Shown here piece after piece: positions 25,001-39,188 of a DNA stretch of 64,000 bases; within the stretch, counting starts at the first letter, position 1, and each line of letters opens with the position of its first letter. The notes under the pieces are model-generated. The model had not been told where the DNA came from. It did no database searches and was given only the letters and a program-made list of their open reading frames with translations. The translations under genes were made by a program, and so were the position numbers. The stretch is from Procambarus clarkii (Eukaryota > Arthropoda > Malacostraca > Decapoda > Cambaridae): positions 47,042,232-47,106,231 of the forward strand of contig NC_091154.1 of the NCBI RefSeq assembly GCF_040958095.1. The letters are read 5' to 3'.

Positions 25001-28000
25001 TAACTACCCGGGCTGGTAGCCACCACCACCTGTTAACTACCCGGGCTGGTAGCCACCACCACCTGTTAACTACCCGGGCTGGTAGACCACCACCTGTTAA
25101 CTACCCGGGCTGGTAGCCACCACCACCTGTTAACTACCCGGGCTGGTAGACCACCACCTGTTAACTACCGGGCTGGTAGTGACCACCACCTGTTAACTAC
25201 CCGGGCTGGTAGCCACCACCACCTGTTAACTACCGGGCTGGTAGCCACCACCACCTGTTAACTACCCGGGCTGGTAGCCACCACCACCTGTTAACTACCC
25301 GGGCTGGTAGCCACCACCACCTGTTAACTACCCGGGCTGGTAGTGACCACCACCTGTTAACTACCCGGGCTGGTAGCCACCACCACCTGTTAACTACCCG
25401 GGCTGGTAGCCACCACCACCTGTTAACTACCCGGGCTGGTAGCCACCACCACCTGTTAACTACCCGGGCTGGTAGCCACCACCACCTGTTAACTACCCGG
25501 GCTGGTAGCCACCACCACCTGTTAACTACCGGGCTGGTAGACCACCACCTGTTAACTACCCGGGCTGGTAGCCACCACCTGTTAACTACCCGGGCTGGTA
25601 GACCACCACCTGTTAACTACCGGGCTGGTAGCCACCACCACCTGTTAACTACCGGGCTGGTAGCCACCACCACCTGTTAACTACCCGGGCTGGTAGCCAC
25701 CACCTGTTAACTACCCGGGCTGGTAGACCACCACCTGTTAACTACCCGGGCTGGGTGACCACCACCTGTTAACTACCCGGGCTGGTAGCCACCACCACCT
25801 GTTAACTACCCGGGCTGGTAGCCCCACCACCTGTTAACTACCCGGGCTGGTAGCCACCACCACCTGTTAACTACCCGGGCTGGTAGCCACCACCACCTGT
25901 TAACTACCCGGGCTGGTAGCCACCACCACCTGTTAACTACCCGGGCTGGTAGTGACCACCACCTGTTAACTACCCGGGCTGGTAGACCACCACCTGTTAA
26001 CTACCCGGGCTGGTAGACCACCACCTGTTAACTACCCGGGCTGGTAGACCACCACCTGTTAACTACCGGGCTGGTAGACCACCACCTGTTAACTACCCGG
26101 GCTGGTAGCCACCACCTGTTAACTACCCGGGCTGGTAGTGACCACCACCTGTTAACTACCCGGGCTGGTAGACCACCACCTGTTAACTACCCGGGCTGGT
26201 AGACCACCACCTGTTAACTACCCGGGCTGGTAGCCACCACCACCTGTTAACTACCCGGGCTGGTAGACCACCACCTGTTAACTACCCGGGCTGGTAGCCA
26301 CCACCACCTGTTAACTACCCGGGCTGGTAGCCACCACCACCTGTTAACTACCCGGGCTGGTAGTGACCACCACCTGTTAACTACCCGGGCTGGTAGCCAC
26401 CACCACCTGTTAACTACCCGGGCTGGTAGCCACCACCACCTGTTAACTACCCGGGCTGGTAGCCACCACCACCTGTTAACTACCCGGGCTGGTAGTGACC
26501 ACCACCTGTTAACTACCCGGGCTGGTAGACCACCACCTGTTAACTACCCGGGCTGGTAGTGACCACCACCTGTTAACTACCCGGGCTGGTAGCCACCACC
26601 ACCTGTTAACTACCCGGGCTGGTAGCCACCACCACCTGTTAACTACCCGGGCTGGTAGCCACCACCTGTTAACTACCCGGGCTGGTAGCCACCACCACCT
26701 GTTAACTACCCGGGCTGGTAGCCACCACCACCTGTTAACTACCCGGGCTGGTAGCCACCACCACCTGTTAACTACCCGGGCTGGTAGCCACCACCACCTG
26801 TTAACTACCCGGGCTGGTAGACCACCACCTGTTAACTACCGGGCTGGTAGCCACCACCACCTGTTAACTACCCGGGCTGGTAGCCACCACCACCTGTTAA
26901 CTACCCGGGCTGGTAGACCACCACCTGTTAACTACCCGGGCTGGTAGCCACCACCACCTGTTAACTACCCGGGCTGGTAGCCACCACCACCTGTTAACTA
27001 CCCGGGCTGGTAGACCACCACCTGTTAACTACCCGGGCTGGTAGCCACCACCACCTGTTAACTACCCGGGCTGGTAGCCACCACCACCTGTTAACTACCC
27101 GGGCTGGTAGCCACCACCACCTGTTAACTACCCGGGCTGGTAGACCACCACCTGTTAACTACCCGGGCTGGTAGCCACAACCTGTTAACTACCCGGGCTG
27201 TAGCCACCACCACCTGTTAACTACCCGGGCTGGGTAGACCACCACCTGTTAACTACCCGGGCTGGTAGCCACCACCACCTGTTAACTACCCGGGCTGGTA
27301 GTGACCACCACCTGTTAACTACCCGGCTGGTAGTGACCACCACCTGTTAACTACCCGGGCTGGTAGTGACCACCACCTTAACTACCCGGGCTGGTAGCCA
27401 CCACCACCTGTTAACTACCCGGCTGGTAGCCACCACCACCTGTTAACTACCTGGGCTGGTAGCCACCACCACCTGTTAACTACCCGGGCTGGTAGTGACC
27501 ACCACCTGTTAACTACCGGGCTGGTATGACCACCACCTGTTAACTACCCGGGCTGGTAGCCACCACCACCTGTTAACTACCTGGGCTGGTAGCCACCACC
27601 ACCTGTTAACTACCCGGGCTGGTAGTGACCACCACCTGTTAACTACCTGGGCTGGTAGCCACCACCACCTGTTAACTACCCGGGCTGGTATAGCCACCAC
27701 CACCTGTTAACTACCCGGGCTGGTAGTGACCACCACCTGTTAACTACCTGGGCTGGTAGCCACCACCACCTGTTAACTACCCGGGCTGGTAGTGACCACC
27801 ACCTGTTAACTACCTGGGCTGTAGCCACCACCACCTGTTAACTACCCGGGCTGGTAGCCACCACCACCTGTTAACTACCCGGGCTGGTAGTGACCACCAC
27901 CTGTTAACTACCCGGCTGGTAGCCACCACCACCTGTTAACTACCCGGGCTGGTAGTGACCACCACCTGTTAACTACCCGGGCTGGTAGCCACCACCACCT

Positions 28001-31000
28001 GTTAACTACCCGGGCTGGTAGTGACCCACCACCTGTTAACTACCCGGGCTGGTAGTGACCACCACCTGTTAACTACCCGGGCTGGTAGTGACCACCACCT
28101 GTTAACTACCCGGGCTGGTAGCCACCACCACCTGTTAACTACCCGGGCTGGTAGCCACCACCACCTGTTAACTACCCGGGCTGGTAGTGACCACCACCTG
28201 TTAACTACCCGGGCTGGTAGTGACCACCACCTGTTAACTACCTGGGCTGGTAGTGACCACCACCTGTTAACTACCCGGGCTGGTAGTGACCACCACCTGT
28301 TAACTACCCGGGCTGGTAGTGACCACCACCTGTTAACTACCCGGGCTGGTAGTGACCACCACCTGTTAACTACCTGGGCTGGTAGTGACCACCACCTGTT
28401 AACTACCCGGGCTGGTAGTGACCACCACCTGTTAACTACCCGGGCTGGTAGCCACCACCACCTGTTAACTACCCGGGCTGGTAGCCACCACCACCTGTTA
28501 ACTACCCGGGCTGGTAGCCACCACCACCTGTTAACTACCCGGGCTGGTAGCCACCACCACCTGTTAACTACCCGGGCTGGTAGTGACCACCACCTGTTAA
28601 CTACCTGGCTGGTAGTGACCACCACCTGTTAACTACCCGGGCTGGTAGCCACCACCTGTTAACTACCCGGGCTGGTAGACCACCACCTGTTAACTACCCG
28701 GGCTGGTAGCCACCACCACCTGTTAACTACCTGGGCTGGTAGCCACCACCACCTGTTAACTACCCGGGCTGGTAGCCACCACCACCTGTTAACTACCCGG
28801 GCTGGTAGTGACCACCACCTGTTAACTACCCGGGCTGGTAGCCACCACCACCTGTTAACTACCCGGGCTGGTAGCCACCACCACCTGTTAACTACCCGGG
28901 CTGGTAGTGACCACCACCTGTTAACTACCCGGGCTGGTAGCCACCACCACCTGTTAACTACCCGGGCTGGTAGTGACCACCACCTGTTAACTACCCGGGC
29001 TGGTAGCCACCACCACCTGTTAACTACCCGGGCTGGTAGTGACCACCACCTGTTAACTACCCGGGCTGGTAGTGACCACCACCTGTTAACTACCCGGGCT
29101 GGTAGCCACCACCACCTGTTAACTACCCGGGCTGGTAGTGACCACCACCTGTTAACTACCCGGGCTGGTAGCCACCACCACCTGTTAACTACCCGGGCTG
29201 GTAGCCACCACCACCTGTTAACTACCCGGGCTGGTAGTGACCACCACCTGTTAACTACCCGGGCTGGTAGTGACCACCACCTGTTAACTACCCGGCTGGT
29301 AGCCACCACCTGTTAACTACCCGGGCTGGTAGCCACCACCACCTGTTAACTACCTGGGCTGGTAGCCACCACCACCTGTTAACTACCCGGGCTGGTAGTG
29401 ACCACCACCTGTTAACTACCCGGGCTGGTAGTGACCACCACCTGTTAACTACCCGGGCTGGTAGCCACCACCACCTGTTAACTACCTGGGCTGGTAGCCA
29501 CCACCACCTGTTAACTACCCGGGCTGGTAGTGACCACCACCTGTTAACTACCTGGGCTGGTAGCCACCACCACCTGTTAACTACCCGGGCTGGTAGCCAC
29601 CACCACCTGTTAACTACCCGGGCTGGTAGACCACCACCTGTTAACTACCTGGGCTGGTAGCCACCACCACCTGTTAACTACCCGGGCTGGTAGTGACCAC
29701 CACCTGTTAACTACCCGGGCTGGTAGCCACCACCACCTGTTAACTACCCGGGCTGGTAGCCACCACCACCTGTTAACTACCCGGGCTGGTAGTGACCACC
29801 ACCTGTTAACTACCCGGGCTGGTAGCCACCACCACCTGTTAACTACCCGGGCTGGTAGTGACCACCACCTGTTAACTACCCGGGCTGGTAGCCACCACCA
29901 CCTGTTAACTACCCGGGCTGGTAGTGACCACCACCTGTTAACTACCCGGGCTGGTAGACCACCACCTGTTAACTACCCGGGCTGGTAGTGACCACCACCT
30001 GTTAACTACCCGGGCTGGTAGCCACCACCACCTGTTAACTACCCGGGCTGGTAGCCACCACCACCTGTTAACTACCCGGGCTGGTAGTGACCACCACCTG
30101 TTAACTACCCGGGCTGGTAGTGACCACCACCTGTTAACTACCCGGGCTGGTAGTGACCACCACCTGTTAACTACCCGGGCTGGTAGTGACCACCACCTGT
30201 TAACTACCCGGGCTGGTAGTGACCACCACCTGTTAACTACCCGGGCTGGTAGTGACCACCACCTGTTAACTACCCGGGCTGGTAGTGACCACCACCTGTT
30301 AACTACCCGGGCTGGTAGACCACCACCTGTTAACTACCCGGGCTGGTAGCCACCACCACCTGTTAACTACCCGGGCTGGTAGCCACCACCACCTGTTAAC
30401 TACCCGGGCTGGTAGCCACCACCACCTGTTAACTACCCGGGCTGGTAGCCACCACCACCTGTTAACTACCCGGGCTGGTAGTGACCACCACCTGTTAACT
30501 ACCCGGGCTGGTAGTGACCACCACCTGTTAACTACCCGGGCTGGTAGTGACCACCACCTGTTAACTACCCGGGCTGGTAGTGACCACCACCTGTTAACTA
30601 CCCGGGCTGGTAGCCACCACCACCTGTTAACTACCCGGGCTGGTAGCCACCACCACCTGTTAACTACCCGGGCTGGTAGTGACCACCACCTGTTAACTAC
30701 CCGGGCTGGTAGTGACCACCACCTGTTAACTACCCGGGCTGGTAGTGACCACCACCTGTTAACTACCCGGGCTGGTAGCCACCACCCTGTTAACTACCCG
30801 GGCTGGTAGTGACCACCACCTGTTAACTACCCGGGCTGGTAGCCACCACCACCTGTTAACTACCCGGGCTGGTAGCCACCACCACCTGTTAACTACCCGG
30901 GCTGGTAGTGACCACCACCTGTTAACTACCCGGGCTGGTAGTGACCACACCTGTAACTCCCGGGCTGGTAGTGACCACCACCTGTTAACTACCTGGCTGG

Positions 31001-32879
31001 TAGTGACCACCCACCTGTTAACTAACCCGGGCTGGATGTGACCACCACCTGTTTAACTACCCGGGCTGGTAGTGACCACCACCTGTTAACTACCCGGGCT
31101 GGTAGTGACCACCACCTGTTAACTACCCGGGCTGGTAGTGACCACCACCTGTTAACTACCCGGGCTGGTAGCCACCACCACCTGTTAACTACCCGGGCTG
31201 GTAGCCACCACCACCTGTTAACTACCCGGGCTGGTAGACCACCACCTGTTAACTACCCGGGCTGGTAGCCACCACCACCTGTTAACTACCCGGGCTGGTA
31301 GTGACCACCACCTGTTAACTACCCGGGCTGGTAGCCACCACCACCTGTTAACTACCCGGGCTGGTAGTGACCACCACCTGTTAACTACCCGGGCTGGTAG
31401 TGACCACCACCTGTTAACTACCCGGGCTGGTAGTGACCACCACCTGTTAACTACCCGGGCTGGTAGCCACCACCACCTGTTAACTACCCGGGCTGGTAGC
31501 CACCACCACCTGTTAACTACCCGGGCTGGTAGTGACCACCACCTGTTAACTACCCGGGCTGGTAGTGACCACCACCTGTTAACTACCTGGGCTGGTAGAC
31601 CACCACCTGTTAACTACCCGGGCTGGTAGTGACCACCACCTGTTAACTACCCGGGCTGGTAGTACCACCACCTGTTAACTACCCGGGCTGGTAGCCACAC
31701 ACCACCTGTTAACTACCCTGGGCTGGTAGTGACCACCACCTGTTAACTACCTGGGCTGGTAGGCCACCACCACCTGTTAACTACCCGGGCTGGTAGTGAC
31801 CACCACCTGTTAACTACCCGGGCTGGTAGGCACCACCACCTGTTAACTACCCGGGCTGGTAGCCACCACCACCTGTTAACTACCCGGGCTGGTAGTGACC
31901 ACCACCTGTTAACTACCCGGGCTGGTAGCCACCACCACCTGTTAACTACCCGGGCTGGTAGTGACCCACCACCTGTTAACTACCCGGGCTGGTAGTGACC
32001 ACCACCTGTTAACTACCCGGGCTGGTAGTGACCACCACCTGTTAACTACCCGGGCTGGTAGCCACCACCACCTGTTTTACTACCCGGGCTGGTAGTGCCA
32101 CCACCACCTGTTAACTACCCGGGCTGGTAGTGCCACCACCACCTGTTAACTACCCTGGGCTGGTAGTGCACCACCACCTGTTAACTACCCTGGGCTGGTA
32201 GTGACCACCACCTGTTAACTACCCGGGCTGGTAGTGACCACCACCTGTTTAACTACCCTGGGCTGGTAGTGACCACCACCTGTTAACTACCCGGGCTGGT
32301 AGTGACCACCACCTGTTAACTACCCTGGGGCTGGTAGTGACCACCACCTGTTAACTACCCGGGCTGGTAGTGACCACCACCTGTTAACTACCCTGGGCTG
32401 GTAGTGCCACCACCACCTGTTAACTACCCGGGCTGGTAGTGCCACCACCACCTGTTAACTACCCGGGCTGGTAGCCACCACCACCTGTTAACTACCCGGG
32501 CTGGTAGCCACCACCACCTGTTAACTACCCGGGCTGGTAGGACCACCACCTGTTTAACTACCCTGGGCTGGTAGCCACCACCACCTGTTAACTACCCGGG
32601 CTGGTAGTGACCACCACCTGTTAACTACCCGGGCTGGTAGTGACCACCACCTGTTAACTACCCGGGCTGGTAGTGACCACCACCTGTTAACTACCCGGGC
32701 TGGTAGCCACCACCACCTGTTAACTACCTGGGCTGGTAGCCACCACCACCTGTTAACTACCCGGGCTGGTAGTGACCACCACCTGTTAACTACCCGGGCT
32801 GGTAGTGACCACCACCTGTTAACTACCCGGGCTGGTAGCCACCACCACCTGTTAACTACCCGGCTGGTAGTGACCACCA

Positions 32880-35800
32880 CCTGTTAACTACCTGGGCTGG
32901 TAGCCACCACCACCTGTTAACTACCCGGGCTGGTAGTGACCACCACCTGTTAACTACCCGGGCTGGTAGTGACCACCACCTGTTAACTACCTGGGCTGGT
33001 AGCCACCACCACCTGTTAACTACCCGGGCTGGTAGTGACCACTACCTGTTAACTACCTGGGCTGGTAGCCACCACCACCTGTTAACTACCCGGGCTGGTA
33101 GTGACCACTACCTGTTAACTACCCGGGCTGGTAGTGACCACCACCTGTTAACTACCCGGGCTGGTAGCCACCACCACCTGTTAACTACCCGGGCTGGTAG
33201 TGACCACCACCTGTTAACTACCTGGGCTGGTAGCCACCACCACCTGTTAACTACCCGGGCTGGTATAGCCACCACCACCTGTTAACTACCCGGGCTGGTA
33301 GTGACCACCACCTGTTAACTACCCGGGCTGGTAGCCACCACCACCTGTTAACTACCAGGGCTGGTAGTGACCACCACCTGTTAACTACCCGGGCTGGTAG
33401 TGACCACCACCTGTTAACTACCCGGGCTGGTAGTGACCACCACCTGTTAACTACCTGGGCTGGTAGCCACCACCACCTGTTAACAACCCGGGCTGGTAGC
33501 CACCACCACCTGTTAACTTCCCGGGCTGGTAGCCACCACCAGCTGTTAACTACCCGGGCTGGTAGTGACCACCACCTGTTAACTACCTGGGCTGGTAGTG
33601 ACCACCACCTGTTAACTACCTGGGCTGGTAGCCACCACCACCTGTTAACTACCCGGGCTGGTATAGCCACCACCACCTGTTAACTACCCGGGCTGGTAGT
33701 GACCACCACCTGTTAACTACCTGGGCTGGTAGCCACCACCACCTGTTAACTACCCGGGCTGGTAGTGACCACCACCTGTTAACTACCTGGGCTGGTAGCC
33801 ACCACCACCTGTTAACTACCCGGGCTGGTAGCCACCACCACCTGTTAACTACCCGGGCTGGTAGTGACCACCACCTGTTAACTACCCGGGCTGGTAGCCA
33901 CCACCACCTGTTAACTACCCGGGCTGGTAGTGACCACCACCTGTTAACTACCCGGGCTGGTAGCCACCACCACCTGTTAACTACCCGGGCTGGTAGTGAC
34001 CACCACCTGTTAACTACCCGGGCTGGTAGTGACCACCACCTGTTAACTACCCGGGCTGGTAGTGACCACCACCTGTTAACTACCCGGGCTGGTAGCCACC
34101 ACCACCTGTTAACTACCTGGGCTGGTAGCCACCACCACCTGTTAACTACCCGGGCTGGTAGTGACCACCACCTGTTAACTACCCGGGCTGGTAGTGACCA
34201 CACCTGTTAACTACCTGGGCTGGTAGTGACCACCACCTGTTAACTACCCGGGCTGGTAGTGACCACCACCTGTTAACTACCCGGGCTGGTAGTGACCACC
34301 ACCTGTTAACTACCCGGGCTGGTAGTGACCACCACCTGTTAACTACCTGGGCTGGTAGTGACCACCACCTGTTAACTACCCGGGCTGGTAGTGACCACCA
34401 CCTGTTAACTACCCGGGCTGGTAGCCACCACCACCTGTTAACTACCCGGGCTGGTAGCCACCACCACCTGTTAACTACCCGGGCTGGTAGCCACCACCAC
34501 CTGTTAACTACCCGGGCTGGTAGCCACCACCACCTGTTAACTACCCGGGCTGGTAGTGACCACCACCTGTTAACTACCTGGGCTGGTAGTGACCACCACC
34601 TGTTAACTACCCGGGCTGGTAGTGACCACCACCTGTTAACTACCCGGGCTGGTAGTGACCACCACCTGTTAACTACCCGGGCTGGTAGCCACCACCACCT
34701 GTTAACTACCTGGGCTGGTAGCCACCACCACCTGTTAACTACCCGGGCTGGTAGTGACCACCACCTGTTAACTACCCGGGCTGGTAGTGACCACCACCTG
34801 TTAACTACCCGGGCTGGTAGTGACCACCACCTGTTAACTACCCGGGCTGGTAGCCACCACCACCTGTTAACTACCCGGGCTGGTAGTGACCACCACCTGT
34901 TAACTACCCGGGCTGGTAGCCACCACCACCTGTTAACTACCCGGGCTGGTAGCCACCACCACCTGTTAACTACCCGGGCTGGTAGTGACCACCACCTGTT
35001 AACTACCTGGGCTGGTAGTGACCACCACCTGTAAACTACCCGGGCTGGTAGTGACCACCACCTGTTAACTACCCGGGCTGGTAGTGACCACCACCTGTTA
35101 ACTACCCGGGCTGGTAGTGACCACCACCTGTTAACTACCTGGGCTGGTAGTGACCACCACCTGTTAACTACCCGGGCTGGTAGTGACCACCACCTGTTAA
35201 CTACCCGGGCTGGTAGTGACCACCACCTGTTAACTACCTGGGCTGGTAGCCACCACCACCTGTTAACTACCCGGGCTGGTAGCCACCACCACCTGTTAAC
35301 TACCCGGGCTGGTAGTGACCACCACCTGTTAACTACCCGGGCTGGTAGCCACCACCACCTGTTAACTACCCGGGCTGGTAGTGACCACCACCTGTTAACT
35401 ACCCGGGCTGGTAGCCACCACCACCTGTTAACTACCCGGGCTGGTAGTGACCACCACCTGTTAACTACCCGGGCTGATAGTGACCACCACCTGTTAACTA
35501 CCCGGGCTGGTAGTGACCACCACCTGTTAACTACCCGGGCTGGTAGCCACCACCACCTGTTAACTACCTGGGCTGGTAGCCACCACCACCTGTTAACTAC
35601 CCGGGCTGGTAGTGACCACCACCTGTTAACTACCCGGGCTGGTAGTGACCACCACCTGTTAACTACCTGGGCTGGTAGTGACCACCACCTGTTAACTACC
35701 CGGGCTGGTAGTGACCACCACCTGTTAACTACCCGGGCTGGTAGTGACCACCACCTGTTAACTACCCGGGCTGGTAGTGACCACCACCTGTTAACTACCT

Positions 35801-37652
35801 GGGCTGGTAGTGACCACCACCTGTTAACTACCCGGGCTGGTAGTGACCACCACCTGTTAACTACCCGGGCTGGTAGCCACCACCACCTGTTAACTACCCG
35901 GGCTGGTAGTTACCACCACCTGTTAACTACCTGGGCTGGTAGTGACCACCACCTGTTAACTACCCGGGCTGGTAGTGACCACCACCTGTTAACTACCCGG
36001 GCTGGTAGTGACCACCACCTGTTAACTACCCGGGCTGGTAGTGACCACCACCTGTTAACTACCTGGGCTGGTAGTGACCACCACCTGTTAACTACCCGGG
36101 CTGGTAGTGACCACCACCTGTTAACTACCCGGGCTGGTAGCCACCACCACCTGTTAACTACCCGGGCTGGTAGCCACCACCACCTGTTAACTACCCGGGC
36201 TGGTAGTGACCACCACCTGTTAACTACCTGGGCTGGTAGTGACCACCACCTGTTAACTACCCGGGCTGGTAGTGACCACCACCTGTTAACTACCCGGGCT
36301 GGTAGTGACCACCACCTGTTAACTACCCGGGCTGGTAGTGACCACCACCTGTTAACTACCCGGGCTGGTAGTGACCACCACCTGTTAACTACCTGGGCTG
36401 GTAGTGACCACCACCTGTTAACTACCCGGGCTGGTAGTGACCACCACCTGTTAACTACCCGGGCTGGTAGCCACCACCACCTGTTAACTACCCGGGCTTG
36501 TAGCCACCACCACCTGTTAACTACCCGGGCTGGTAGTGACCACCACCTGTTAACTACCTGGGCTGGTAGTGACCACCACCTGTTAACTACCCGGGCTGGT
36601 AGTGACCACCACCTGTTAACTACCCGGGCTGGTAGCCACCACCACCTGTTAACTACCCGGGCTGGTAGTGACCACCACCTGTTAACTACCCGGGCTGGTA
36701 GTGACCACCACCTGTTAACTACCCGGGCTGGTAGTGACCACCACCTGTTAACTACCCGGGCTGGTAGCCACCACCACCTGTTAACTACCTGGGCTGGTAG
36801 CCACCACCACCTGTTAACTACCCGGGCTGGTAGTGACCACCACCTGTTAACTACCCGGGCTGGTAGTGACCACCACCTGTTAACTACCCGGGCTGGTAGC
36901 CACCACCACCTGTTAACTACCCGGGCTGGTAGTGACCACCACCTGTTAACTACCTGGGCTGGTAGCCACCACCACCTGTTAACTACCCGGGCTGGTAGTG
37001 ACCACCACCTGTTAACTACCCGGGCTGGTAGTGACCACCACCTGTTAACTACCTGGGCTGGTAGCCACCACCACCTGTTAACTACCCGGGCTGGTAGTGA
37101 CCACTACCTGTTAACTACCTGGGCTGGTAGCCACCACCACCTGTTAACTACCCGGGCTGGTAGTGACCACTACCTGTTAACTACCCGGGCTGGTAGTGAC
37201 CACCACCTGTTAACTACCCGGGCTGGTAGCCACCACCACCTGTTAACTACCCGGGCTGGTAGTGACCACCACCTGTTAACTACCTGGGCTGGTAGCCACC
37301 ACCACCTGTTAACTACCCGGGCTGGTATAGCCACCACCACCTGTTAACTACCCGGGCTGGTAGTGACCACCACCTGTTAACTACCCGGGCTGGTAGCCAC
37401 CACCACCTGTTAACTACCAGGGCTGGTAGTGACCACCACCTGTTAACTACCCGGGCTGGTAGTGACCACCACCTGTTAACTACCCGGGCTGGTAGTGACC
37501 ACCACCTGTTAACTACCTGGGCTGGTAGCCACCACCACCTGTTAACAACCCGGGCTGGTAGCCACCACCACCTGTTAACTTCCCGGGCTGGTAGCCACCA
37601 CCAGCTGTTAACTACCCGGGCTGGTAGTGACCACCACCTGTTAACTACCTGG
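32880..37652. repeat. Long-range duplicated block in the satellite, offset 4062 bp
   Basis: Five rare changes occur in the same order at a constant spacing of 4062 bp. They are ACTACCTG (33041 and 37103), GGTATAGCC (33264 and 37326), CTACCAGGG (33354 and 37416), TAACAACCCG (33481 and 37543) and CCAGCTGTTAAC (33541 and 37603). The matching segments are about 32880-33590 and 36942-37652. Outside them the pattern diverges; for example the second GGTATAGCC at 33661 has no partner. Confidence 0.85.
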
Positions 37653-38627
37653 GCTGGTAGCCACCACCACCTGTTAACTACCCGGGCTGGTAGCCACCAC
37701 CACCTGTTAACTACCTGGGCTGGTAGCCACCACCACCTGTTAACTACCCGGGCTGGTAGCCACCACCACCTGTTAACTACCCGGGCTGGTAGCCACCACC
37801 ACCTGTTAACTACCCGGGCTGGTAGCCACCACCACCTGTTAACTACCCGGGCTGGTAGTGACCACCACCTGTTAACTACCCGGGCTGGTAGTGACCACCA
37901 CCTGTTAACTACCTGGGCTGGTAGCCACCACCACCTGTTAACTACCCGGGCTGGTAGCCACCACCACCTGTTAACTACCCGGGCTGGTAGCCACCACCAC
38001 CTGTTAACTACCCGGGCTGGTAGCCACCACCACCTGTTAACTACCCGGGCTGGTAGCCACCACCACCTGTTAACTACCTGGGCTGGTAGCCACCACCACC
38101 TGTTAACTACCCGGGCTGGTAGCCACCACCACCTGTTAACTACCCGGGCTGGTAGCCACCACCACCTGTTAACTACCCGGGCTGGTAGCCACCACCACCT
38201 GTTAACTACCTGGGCTGGTAGTGACCACCACCTGTTAACTACCCGGGCTGGTAGTGACCACCACCTGTTAACTACCTGGGCTGGTAGCCACCACCACCTG
38301 TTAACTACCCGGGCTGGTAGCCACCACCACCTGTTAACTACCCGGGCTGGTAGCCACCACCACCTGTTAACTACCCGGGCTGGTAGCCACCACCACCTGT
38401 TAACTACCCGGGCTGGTAGTGACCACCACCTGTTAACTACCCGGGCTGGTAGTGACCACCACCTGTTAACTACCCGGGCTGGTAGTCACCACCACCTAGT
38501 AGCTTCTCCCACTGTTGTTGGCCTGACCAAGTTTGAATGACTACATAACAGAAAAGTAGACAGTATTCTAATTATACTGATGCAATTGCCTGCGCTAGTA
38601 GTCGGGAAGGGGGGGGGCGGGGCAGCG

Positions 38628-39062
38628 TAAATTGAGACTAGAACCATCCGCCCCACCTGTGCAGGTGAACCAGCTGTGGCCACCTGTGCAGGTGAACCAG
38701 CTGTGGCCACCTGTGCAGGTGAACCAGCTGTGGCCACCTGTGCAGGTGAACCAGCTGTGGCCACCTGAGCAGGAGAACCAGCTGTGGCCACCTGAGCAGG
38801 TGAACCATCCGCCCCACCTGTGCAGGTGAACCAGCTGTGGCCACCTGAGCAGGTAAACCATCTGCCCCACCTGTGCAGGTGAACCAGCTGTGGCCACCTG
38901 AGCAGGTAAACCATCTGCCCCACCTGTGCAGGTGAACCAGCTGTGGCCACCTGTGCAGGTGAACCAGCTGTGGCCACCTGCCCAGGAATCGCAGCCGGTC
39001 ATAGTCTCAAATGGTGCGGGAGACCCCCTCCCCCCTCCACTCACCCAGGCCTAGTCTTTAGT
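38628..39062 (+). repeat. Left arm of an inverted repeat pair, with a 27-bp array
   Basis: The arm begins with AATTGAGACTAGAACC, contains about twelve 27-bp units (38653-38985) of CCACCTGTGCAGGTG plus AACCAGCTGTGG, and ends with AGGAATCGCAGCCGGTCATA and CAGGCCTAGTC. The part CACCTGTGCAGGTG is itself a near-perfect palindrome. The same order of segments is found inverted at 40700-40905. Reading frames through it are not supported as genes. Confidence 0.85.
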
Positions 39063-39188
39063 GGAAAAATGAAGTTTTTTCTATAATCGAATCATTCAGA
39101 TATGAATAGCATACCTGAAAGTCCCTTTGGAGCAACCTACCAGAAAGTAGGCCTAGGAGCAGCCTACCTCTTAACCTCATAGCATTAT
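39063..39188. other. Short unclassified spacer
   Basis: Nothing recognisable lies between the left inverted arm and the G-rich tract. Confidence 0.4.

Larger units (their letters stand above)
14384..38497. repeat. 33-bp satellite, main block (about 24 kb, roughly 730 units)
   Basis: Each unit contains CTACCCGGGCTGGTAG (5-bp inverted arms around a CCCGGG palindrome), a CCACC tract and GTTAAC. Two main variants mix along the array: GGTAGTGACCACCACC and GGTAGCCACCACCACC; a shorter one, GGTAGACCACCACC, is frequent at 23-28 kb. CTACCTGGG replaces CTACCCGGG in many units. Between about 16080 and 22740 there are patches with dense one-base indels. Frames of up to 216 residues on both strands (RVVNRWWWLPA or TTRAGSDHHLL) reflect the period of 33 and are not genes. 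Copy number is computed from length; the assembled length may be collapsed. Confidence 0.97.

Noticed and set aside
28002-29309. Frames of 203-216 codons (RVVNRWWWLPA or TTRAGSDHHLL repeats)
   Set aside because: Satellite translation; identical peptides recur wherever the array lacks indels, on both strands.
14384-38497. CRISPR-like regular repeats
   Set aside because: Units are contiguous, with no unique spacers between them, and the context is eukaryotic.
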